12,398 bases of DNA. Source: Campylobacterales bacterium. GTDB taxonomy: Bacteria; Campylobacterota; Campylobacteria; Campylobacterales; Hydrogenimonadaceae. The notes beneath the pieces are model-generated. The model did no database searches, was not told where the DNA came from, and was given only the letters and a program-made list of their open reading frames with translations. This document shows positions 6,518 to 12,398 of this stretch, one piece after another (within the stretch, counting starts at the first letter, position 1; every line of letters begins with the position of its first letter). The DNA lies in contig JALSPH010000113.1 in NCBI GenBank assembly GCA_026986055.1, forward strand, positions 1 to 12,398. The letters are read 5' to 3'. The translations under genes were made by a program, and so were the position numbers.

Positions 6518-7767
6518 AAAAGTATGACTTTTACGAAAAAGTGTCTAGAAAAACTTTCAAAAGAGCTATAAAAAGATCCGTTTTGACCCTTCTGGTTCTT
6601 TTCGTACCGGCATTTTCAGCCGACGTTGTGTTGGATAAAGCGTTTATGAAACCTTTCGGAAAAACTCTGCATGTAAACGCCAAAATAGTGCAGCTTTCCA
6701 ACCAGAAACAGATGATCGTCTCAAGACTCGGAGGACATTTGGAGAAGTACTTCGTAGAGCCGGGAAGCGAAGTCAAAAATGGTGACCCCATCGCCAAAAT
6801 CGAATCTTTGGAACTTTCGAGAATGAGTTCCGAATTTTTAGCTCTGGTCAAAAAGGTCGAAGCGGCGAAAGAGAGACTCCAATCTACGAAAAAACTCTTC
6901 GAAAAGGGGCTCGCTTCCAGGCAGGATCTGAACCGTGAACAGATCGCTTTGGCCTCAATAGAGGCAAAACGTGATACTCTCGCTTCACAGCTTGCCTCTT
7001 TGGATATCGAGCCTGAAAGTTTGAAAAAACCGACAGACACCATAATAGTTCGCGCCCATGCAGATGGAGTGGTGAGTCGCCTTCTCGTACCGCTCCATAC
7101 AAATCTGGGCGCTCAGACTCCGATTGTCTCACTTGTGCAAAAGAGCGGATACTACGCCATTGCCTACATTAGTGTAAGAGAGGCCTTGAATCTTCCCAAA
7201 AATCTCAAAGGAGAGCTACAGATCGGTGATGAACGCTTCAGCTGCAGGTATCTCTACCTTATGCCTAAAGTCGACGAAGAGACTCAGCGAGCACAGATGC
7301 TTTTCTGGATAGAGAGCGGCACGAAACCGCTTCTGCTTAACGCTTTCGCACAGATGGAGATAGATGCGCCTCCATATAAAGAGTTTGTAGCGGTCAAACG
7401 CTCCGCACTCACTATGTTCGAAGGGGAGTGGGTCGTTTTTTTGCCGCATAGAGAGCCGGGGCATGCAGATCACGAAGAGGAGGCAGAGCATGGTTCACAT
7501 GAAAATCATGCGCACCATGAGGGTCACGACCACCACGATAGCGACGAAGAGCACGGCGACCATGAAGAGGGTGACGAAGAGAGTGGGCACGGTGAACACC
7601 ATGAAGAGAAAAACCCCTTTGAGGCGCGTTCCGTAGAAGTTGTCGCTACTTTCGGAGAGTATGCTGCCGTAAAAGGGTTGAAACCGGGCGAAACATACGT
7701 TTCCGACGGTGTCTATTTCGTAAAGTCGCTGATGCTCAAGTCCGAGCTCGGCGGACATGGACACTAG
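6514..7767 (+). CDS. czcB: CzcB-type periplasmic adaptor with His/Asp/Glu-rich loop
   Basis: A 417-residue membrane fusion protein. A long basic n-region precedes the hydrophobic signal core, with a cleavage site near 'AFS|AD' (35/36). The lipoyl halves are at about 62-98 ('SRLGGHLEKYFVEPGSEVKNGDPI') and 176-208, flanking a helical hairpin (about 100-175) containing 'LFEKGLASRQDLN'. The beta-barrel follows (211-290), and the membrane-proximal domain starts at 'VAVKRSALTMFEGEWVVFL'. A low-complexity insert at residues 312-366 holds 16 His and about 22 Asp/Glu between two strands of that domain; after it the fold resumes ('FEARSVEVV', 'GLKPGE'). The C-terminus ends GHGH. Such loops are known in CzcB-like adaptors and are thought to bind Zn/Co/Cd/Ni. 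The start overlaps the upstream stop (ATGA) and has AAGGGGA upstream. The stop TAG overlaps the ribosome site of czcA. Confidence 0.9.
   Translation: MKKYDFYEKVSRKTFKRAIKRSVLTLLVLFVPAFSADVVLDKAFMKPFGKTLHVNAKIVQLSNQKQMIVSRLGGHLEKYFVEPGSEVKNGDPIAKIESLELSRMSSEFLALVKKVEAAKERLQSTKKLFEKGLASRQDLNREQIALASIEAKRDTLASQLASLDIEPESLKKPTDTIIVRAHADGVVSRLLVPLHTNLGAQTPIVSLVQKSGYYAIAYISVREALNLPKNLKGELQIGDERFSCRYLYLMPKVDEETQRAQMLFWIESGTKPLLLNAFAQMEIDAPPYKEFVAVKRSALTMFEGEWVVFLPHREPGHADHEEEAEHGSHENHAHHEGHDHHDSDEEHGDHEEGDEESGHGEHHEEKNPFEARSVEVVATFGEYAAVKGLKPGETYVSDGVYFVKSLMLKSELGGHGH
7447..7611 (+). other. His/acidic metal-binding-like loop within czcB
   Basis: This encodes residues 312-366 of the adaptor, made up mostly of His, Glu, Asp and Gly. 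It is read as a flexible extracytoplasmic metal-binding loop inserted in the membrane-proximal domain. The codons for His (CAC/CAT) and Glu (GAA/GAG) are mixed rather than a uniform triplet tract, which argues that the protein sequence is under selection rather than being a simple DNA repeat. Confidence 0.75.
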
Positions 7768-7771
7768 GGAG
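7766..7771 (+). promoter_or_regulatory. Shine-Dalgarno AGGGAG that sets the czcA start
   Basis: AGGGAG is 6 nt before ATG 7778 and overlaps the czcB stop codon. The upstream in-frame ATG at 7757 lies inside czcB, has no comparable site, and would add seven polar residues (MDTREKS) before the 'MENFFKLLIRYKFLVL' start expected for RND pumps. 7778 is therefore preferred. Confidence 0.75.
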
Positions 7772-7777
7772 AAGAGT

Positions 7778-10700
7778 ATGGAAAATTTCTTCAAACTCCT
7801 CATAAGGTACAAGTTCCTTGTACTGGCATTTTTCATAGCCGTCGCAGGGTTTGGCTATAAAGCCTACAAAGAGATTCCCGTCGACGCCTTCCCTGACATA
7901 ACACCGAAGCAGGTGGTGATATATACAGAGAGTCCCGGCAATACGGCGCAGGATATCGAAAAGCTCATAACCTACCCCATCGAATCGGCCATGGCCGGGC
8001 TGCCCGGTGTGAAGATGATCCTCTCCAACTCCATCTTCGGACTCTCCTATGTTTCTATATTTTTTGAGGATAGATACGACACCTACTTTCTAAGGCAGCT
8101 TGTTACGGAGAGGTTGAACGGTGTAGACATACCTAAAGGGTGGGGAAAGCCTATAATGGGTCCAAACACTACCGGACTCGGGCAAGTCTTCTGGTACAGG
8201 CTCGAAAACGGCGGGACCAAAGAGGATCTCACAAGGCTCAGAGAGTTGCAGGAGTATGTAGTGGCCCCTATGCTCAAATCTGTCGATGGTGTAGAGGAGG
8301 TCATCGGCTGGGGCGGCTTCGAAAAGCAGTATGAGGTTTTGATCGACCCAAAAAGATTACAAGCACTCGATGTGACCTACGACGAAATAGTGGACGCCTT
8401 GCAAAGAGCCAACCGAAGCGCCGGCGGCCAATATCTGGAGATGAATCGTGAGCAGTACCTAATACGCGGAAGCGGTTTCTACCAAAATATCGAAGATATA
8501 GCAAACACCGTCGTCAAAGCGAAAGAGGCAAAAGCGGTCACGATAGGGGATATCGCTGAAGTGAAAGCAGGCAAAGCACCCCGTTTCGGCGCCGTGACGA
8601 TAAACGGTGAGGAGGCTATGTTCGGTATGGTGCTGCAGCGAAGCGGTACGAATGCAGCCAAGGTGGTGGAGGGTATAAAGAAGATGCTCCCTCTGGTCAA
8701 TGCAGCACTTCCTGAAGGGGTGAAGATTGTGACCGAGTATGATCGCACAGAGATCACCCATAAAGCGGTCAACACTATGACGAGCGCTCTTTTAAGCGGG
8801 GCCGTTTTGGTGGCTATAATCCTCTTTCTATTCCTCTTCGAACTACGAAGCGCTTTCATAGTGATACTATCCCTTCCGCTTTCGCTTCTTATCGCCTTTC
8901 TTTTGATGAAGGAGTACGGCATAAGCGCAAACCTGATGAGTCTGAGCGGACTGGCTATAGCCATAGGAATGATCGTCGACGGCACCATCGTCGTGGTAGA
9001 GAACGCTTTCAGGCTTCTTCACGACAAACCTGAAGCCTCAAAGCTGGAGATCATAGCCGAAGCTACTGCAGGGGTCGCAAAACCGGTCATATTCGCACTT
9101 TTGATAATAGCGGCCATCTTCATACCCCTTCTCAGCCTTGGAGGGCTCGCCGGAAAGCTCTACACCCCGATGGCTATAGATATCGTTTTCGTAATGCTAG
9201 GCTCGCTCGCCGTGGCTATGCTGCTCGTACCGGTACTGAGCTATATTCTTCTAAAACCGGCCAGACACGGTGTGAGTCCGGTAATGCGGGGTATAAAAGC
9301 CATCTACGTTCCAGCACTCGGCTTCACTCTTCGTCACGCCAAAAGCGTAACGGTCGTAGCGGCTCTGCTTTTTGCGGCAACCGCCTGGATGCTGAGCCAA
9401 CAGGGGCGTGAGTTCATGCCCGAACTAAACGAAGAGTCGATCATGTACAGAGTCATAGCGATACCGGGAACTGCACTTAGCCAAAATATCGAGACGGCGA
9501 AGTCTATGGAACGCTATATACTAAAAAAGTATCCAAAGCAGGTAAGCAGCGTGTTGAGCATGATAGGAAGAAGTGAAAAGGGCGAAACGGCACAGGCCAA
9601 CTATATGGAGGTACTCTTGACGCTTAAACCGGACATAGAAGATCTTCCCACGCTTGCCCGCGAAATGACCCACGACCTTCAGGAGCGTTTCGACTATGTT
9701 CAGTTCGTGCCTACCCAACCTATAGCGATGAGGATAGAGGAGCTGCTCGAAGGGGTAAAAGCGGAGCTCGCCGTAAAAATTTTCGGAGAAGATCAAAAAG
9801 TGATGGACTCCATAGCTTCGCAGATACAGGGTGTGCTAAAGGGTATAGAGGGGCTTGAACACTCGGAAATCGAAACCCAGTTGGGGCAGGCCCAGATAAC
9901 GATACGGCCCGACTTTTTGGCACTTTCACGCTACGGAATAGGAGTCGATGAAGTTATGCGTGTCATCAGACACGGTATCGGCGAAGAGCCGGTAACGGAG
10001 AAGATAGAGGGTATACGCCGCTTCGGAATCGTCCCCAAAATAGAGGGAGCGAAAAATGATATAGAAGCTCTTAAAGGCGTAATGCTTAGAAGCAGCAGCG
10101 GGAAGATGGTACGCCTAGATGAGGTGTGCGATATATCCGTAGTTCAAGGTCCATCCTTCATAAAGCGTGAAAACCTTAGCCGCTACATGGTCATCTCCAT
10201 GGATGTGGAAAATCGCGACATCGCCTCTTTCGTCAAAGAGGCGCAGAGCAAAATAGAAGATAGCGTGGATATTCCAAACGGCTACTACACAAGATGGGCG
10301 GGAGACTTCAAAAATATGGAGGAGGCTACTCAGAAACTTATGGTTATTATACCGATCACTCTTCTTATAGTCATACTGCTTCTGTACACTGCCTTCAACT
10401 CCATGAAAAAGTCCCTTCTGATTCTGCTTGGGGTACCTATGGGGCTCATAGGAGGCATCATAGCTCTCGTAGCGAGCGGAGAGTATTTGAGTGTCTCCGC
10501 AATAGTCGGCTTCATAGCGATCTTCGCGATAGCTGTTTTAAACGGAATCGTACTGGTAAGTTTCATAGACGAACTTAGGGAGAGATTTCCCCATGTAGAG
10601 CTCGAGAACCTTCTGAAAGAGGCGGCATCCTTGCGCCTTAGACCGGTTCTCATGACAGCTTTCACGACACTCTTTGGCATCTTGCCCCTACTCTATGTAA

Positions 10701-10828
10701 CGGGAGTAGGAAGCGAGATACAGTACCCGCTTGCCGTCGTCGTAACCGGAGGCATCATAAGCTCTACTCTTCTGACACTTCTGGTGCTTCCGGCACTCTA
10801 CCTCCTCTTCTACAAAAGAGAGCACTAA
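7778..10828 (+). CDS. czcA: CzcA-type heavy-metal RND pump, probably divalent cations
   Basis: A 1016-residue inner-membrane RND proton antiporter of the HME branch. 'IPVDAFPDITPKQVVI' (33-48) and 'GPNTTGLGQVFWY' (128-140) are CzcA-type signatures. TM4 reads 'AIAIGMIVDGTIVVVENAFR' (393-412): D401 and E408 match the essential D408 and E415 of Cupriavidus CzcA, but the position of its D402 (DFG motif) is A395. The CusA methionine site is replaced by R558, Y609 and E655 (the second may instead align with M610), arguing against Cu(I)/Ag(I). At the CusA E939 and K984 positions it has N922 and V957, as CzcA proteins do ('LNGIVLVSFI', 'LRPVLMT'). The exact metal cannot be named; Zn, Co, Cd or Ni are candidates. 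It follows czcB with overlapping signals and is the last gene of the operon. The alternative start at 7757 is less likely. Confidence 0.9.
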   Translation: MENFFKLLIRYKFLVLAFFIAVAGFGYKAYKEIPVDAFPDITPKQVVIYTESPGNTAQDIEKLITYPIESAMAGLPGVKMILSNSIFGLSYVSIFFEDRYDTYFLRQLVTERLNGVDIPKGWGKPIMGPNTTGLGQVFWYRLENGGTKEDLTRLRELQEYVVAPMLKSVDGVEEVIGWGGFEKQYEVLIDPKRLQALDVTYDEIVDALQRANRSAGGQYLEMNREQYLIRGSGFYQNIEDIANTVVKAKEAKAVTIGDIAEVKAGKAPRFGAVTINGEEAMFGMVLQRSGTNAAKVVEGIKKMLPLVNAALPEGVKIVTEYDRTEITHKAVNTMTSALLSGAVLVAIILFLFLFELRSAFIVILSLPLSLLIAFLLMKEYGISANLMSLSGLAIAIGMIVDGTIVVVENAFRLLHDKPEASKLEIIAEATAGVAKPVIFALLIIAAIFIPLLSLGGLAGKLYTPMAIDIVFVMLGSLAVAMLLVPVLSYILLKPARHGVSPVMRGIKAIYVPALGFTLRHAKSVTVVAALLFAATAWMLSQQGREFMPELNEESIMYRVIAIPGTALSQNIETAKSMERYILKKYPKQVSSVLSMIGRSEKGETAQANYMEVLLTLKPDIEDLPTLAREMTHDLQERFDYVQFVPTQPIAMRIEELLEGVKAELAVKIFGEDQKVMDSIASQIQGVLKGIEGLEHSEIETQLGQAQITIRPDFLALSRYGIGVDEVMRVIRHGIGEEPVTEKIEGIRRFGIVPKIEGAKNDIEALKGVMLRSSSGKMVRLDEVCDISVVQGPSFIKRENLSRYMVISMDVENRDIASFVKEAQSKIEDSVDIPNGYYTRWAGDFKNMEEATQKLMVIIPITLLIVILLLYTAFNSMKKSLLILLGVPMGLIGGIIALVASGEYLSVSAIVGFIAIFAIAVLNGIVLVSFIDELRERFPHVELENLLKEAASLRLRPVLMTAFTTLFGILPLLYVTGVGSEIQYPLAVVVTGGIISSTLLTLLVLPALYLLFYKREH

Positions 10829-10834
10829 CAACTA

Positions 10835-10873
10835 CCTGCGGTGGTATAATAGTACCGAAACAGCCGCCGCAGG
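10835..10873. repeat. GC-rich inverted repeat between czcA and polX enclosing the polX -10
   Basis: CCTGCGG (10835-10841) and CCGCAGG (10867-10873) are perfect complements. In RNA the stem extends inward to 11 pairs (10835-10845 with 10863-10873) including two G-U pairs, around a 17-nt loop. No U-tract follows, so it does not look like an intrinsic terminator. The 3' arm covers the first half of the polX ribosome site AGGAGG. The 5' arm starts 6 nt after the czcA stop. Confidence 0.65.
10842..10850 (+). promoter_or_regulatory. Extended -10 promoter for polX
   Basis: TGGTATAAT is a perfect TATAAT (10845-10850) with an extended TG-n element. No good -35 lies 16-18 nt upstream, which extended -10 promoters can tolerate. 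The predicted start point is near 10857, about 24 nt before the polX ATG, downstream of the 5' arm of the surrounding inverted repeat. Confidence 0.55.
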
Positions 10874-10880
10874 AGGTAAA

Positions 10881-12398
10881 ATGTCACTTTCCAACAGCGA
10901 GATAGCGGATATCTTCAACCAGATGGCAGATATGCTGGAGATAAAGGGGGAGAACCCATTCAAGGTGCGTGCATACAGAAACGGGGCCAGAACCATCCAG
11001 AACCTCGGAAAGAGTCTTGACGATCTCGTCAAAAGGGGTATGGATCTAACGAAGCTTCCGGGTATCGGAGCCGATCTTTCCGATGCGATTGTGGAGATTT
11101 TGAAAACCGGAAAGTTCGCCAAACTTGAAAAACTGAAAAAGGAGATGCCCGAAGGGCTCGACAAACTGCTGGCCATAGAGGGGCTGGGACCCAAACGGAT
11201 TCGGCAGCTTTACGATAATTTTGGCGTAACATCGCTCGAAGAGTTGGCAAAAGTGGCCCAAAAGGGTGATATATACCGACTCAAAGGGTTCGGCCCAAAA
11301 CTTGTGGAGAAGATTTTGAAAGGGGTAGAGCTTGCCAAAAAGGCTGGACATCGGTTTCGTTTCGATGTGGCAAAACCGTTCGCCGAGGAGCTCAAAAGTT
11401 ATCTGCAGAGTTACGAAAGTGTTTTGAATGTGGAAGTGGCAGGAAGCTACAGGCGCAAGAAAGAGACGGTGGGGGACCTTGACATTCTGGTGGTGGCAGA
11501 TAATTGGGAAGCGGTTACGGAGTGGTTCGTAAAGTACGAAAAGGTAAAGGAGGTTGTCTCAAAAGGGCCTACACGCTCCACCGTGATTTTGCGCAACGAC
11601 CTTCAGGTCGATCTTCGAAGCGTAGCCAAAGAGAGTTACGGTTCTGCCCTGCACTACTTTACAGGCTCCAAAGCTCACAACATAAAGATCAGGAAGATGG
11701 CCGTTGAGAGGGGTTGGAAGATAAACGAATATGGTGTTTTTGAGGGTCAAAAACGGCTTGGAGGAGAGAGCGAAGAGGAGCTTTACAAACTTATGGGGAT
11801 GCAGTACATAGAGCCGGAACTTCGTGAAGATCGGGGAGAGGTAGAGGCTGCAATCTCTTCGAAACTACCAAAACTGGTGAAACTTGAAGATATTAAAGGA
11901 GATCTCCATACCCACTCTAGTTGGACGGACGGCCACGCCTCGATAAAGACGATGGCAAAAGCGGCGAAAAAGCTTGACTACGAATATATAGCCGTTACGG
12001 ACCACTCACGCCATCTTAGCGTAGCAAACGGGCTTGACGAAAAACGGCTGAGAGAGCAGATGGAGTTTATAGATAAGCTGAACGAAGAAATTGACGGAAT
12101 AACGATTTTGAAAGGTTTGGAGTGCGATATACTCGAAGATGGGACTCTCGACCTTTCCGACTCCGTGCTCAAAGAGCTAGATCTGGTCCTGGGGGCAGTC
12201 CACTACAAATTCAATCTATCCAAAAAAGAGCAGACAAAACGGGTCATAAAGGCGATGCAAAACCCCTATTTCAACATTCTGGCACACCCTACCGGCCGCA
12301 TAATAGGCCATAGAAACGCCTACGAAATAGATATGTCGGAACTTTTCAGAGCATGCAAAAACGAATCTGTATACCTTGAGATAAACGCCCAGCCGGAG
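10881..12398 (+). CDS. polX: DNA polymerase X with PHP domain (bacterial PolX), 3'-truncated
   Basis: The first 506 residues of a bacterial family X DNA polymerase, open to the window end; the family is about 570 residues, so roughly 65 are missing. The N-terminal 8-kDa/helix-hairpin-helix region includes 'LPGIGADLSDAI' (59-70), 'IEGLGPKRIRQLY' (99-111) and 'LKGFGPKLVEKI' (134-145). The palm has 'GSYRR' (188-192) and 'VGDLDIL' with catalytic D199 and D201, plus the third Asp D244 in 'QVDLRS'. 'GSALHYFTGSK' (254-264) is the conserved nucleotide-binding segment. A PHP metal-dependent domain follows: H343 and H345 ('DLHTHS'), D374-H375 ('VTDHS'), E414 ('GLECDI'), H441 and H469 ('ILAHPTGR'). The final PHP motif is beyond the window. 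In studied bacterial homologues the polymerase fills short gaps and the PHP domain gives 3'-5' exonuclease activity in base-excision repair. AGGAGG at 10871-10876 supports ATG 10881. No functional tie to metal efflux is evident. Confidence 0.93.
   Translation, partial: MSLSNSEIADIFNQMADMLEIKGENPFKVRAYRNGARTIQNLGKSLDDLVKRGMDLTKLPGIGADLSDAIVEILKTGKFAKLEKLKKEMPEGLDKLLAIEGLGPKRIRQLYDNFGVTSLEELAKVAQKGDIYRLKGFGPKLVEKILKGVELAKKAGHRFRFDVAKPFAEELKSYLQSYESVLNVEVAGSYRRKKETVGDLDILVVADNWEAVTEWFVKYEKVKEVVSKGPTRSTVILRNDLQVDLRSVAKESYGSALHYFTGSKAHNIKIRKMAVERGWKINEYGVFEGQKRLGGESEEELYKLMGMQYIEPELREDRGEVEAAISSKLPKLVKLEDIKGDLHTHSSWTDGHASIKTMAKAAKKLDYEYIAVTDHSRHLSVANGLDEKRLREQMEFIDKLNEEIDGITILKGLECDILEDGTLDLSDSVLKELDLVLGAVHYKFNLSKKEQTKRVIKAMQNPYFNILAHPTGRIIGHRNAYEIDMSELFRACKNESVYLEINAQPE

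Noticed and set aside
7447..7611. DNA-level tandem repeat or recent repeat expansion
   Set aside because: Codons are mixed and no regular repeat unit is visible; it is a low-complexity protein segment.
7757..7777. Upstream ATG for czcA inside the end of czcB
   Set aside because: AGGGAG at 7766-7771 is correctly spaced for ATG 7778, and the extra seven residues are polar and not expected in front of TM1 of an RND pump.
8479..8988. Antisense open frame of 169 codons opposite czcA
   Set aside because: Sense-strand coding is unambiguous and conserved; the antisense frame shows no family motif and no convincing ribosome site.
10835..10873. Intrinsic terminator after czcA
   Set aside because: The stem is GC-rich, but no T-run follows the 3' arm; the next bases are the polX ribosome site and start codon.
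10881..12398. Functional link between PolX and metal efflux
   Set aside because: PolX has its own promoter-like element and is a widespread repair enzyme; adjacency alone does not support a shared system.

Overview
The window suggests a free-living member of the Campylobacterota (epsilonproteobacteria). That placement is inference, from heavy use of ATA (Ile) and AGA/AGG (Arg) codons, tightly overlapped genes and the gene types; no rRNA or marker gene is present to confirm it. All genes lie on the + strand with almost no intergenic space. There is no tRNA, rRNA, CRISPR array, insertion sequence or recombinase.

Layout. Positions 2-4889 are the end of a Cu(I)/Ag(I) efflux operon: the C-terminal part of a TolC-family outer-membrane protein, a CusB-like adaptor and a complete CusA-type RND pump that keeps the three-methionine metal site. 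Positions 4864-10828 are a second heavy-metal RND operon. It starts with a sigma70-like promoter embedded in the last codons of cusA, followed by a small secreted Cys/His-rich protein (CzcI-like), then a CzcC/TolC-type channel (GTG start), a CzcB-type adaptor with a His/Asp/Glu-rich loop, and a CzcA-type pump. This pump lacks the CusA methionine site and also lacks the Asp of the classical CzcA DFG motif. Positions 10881-12398 are most of a bacterial PolX (family X DNA polymerase with a C-terminal PHP domain), cut by the window end.

How it works together (inference from family knowledge). Each operon encodes one tripartite envelope pump: a proton-driven inner-membrane RND protein, a periplasmic adaptor and an outer-membrane channel. 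The first is predicted to export monovalent Cu/Ag and the second a divalent ion such as Zn, Co, Cd or Ni. No sensor kinase, response regulator or MerR-type regulator lies in the window, so control must come from elsewhere.

The less ordinary points are regulatory and structural. A promoter with a Fur-family-like dyad is buried in the cusA 3' end. A GC-rich inverted repeat encloses the polX -10 box and covers half of the polX ribosome binding site. The CusB-like adaptor has no Met in its N-terminal region and no Cys or His anywhere. The second pump's metal-site signature is atypical. I see no convincing wholly new system here; the locus is best read as a paired metal-efflux island next to a DNA-repair polymerase.
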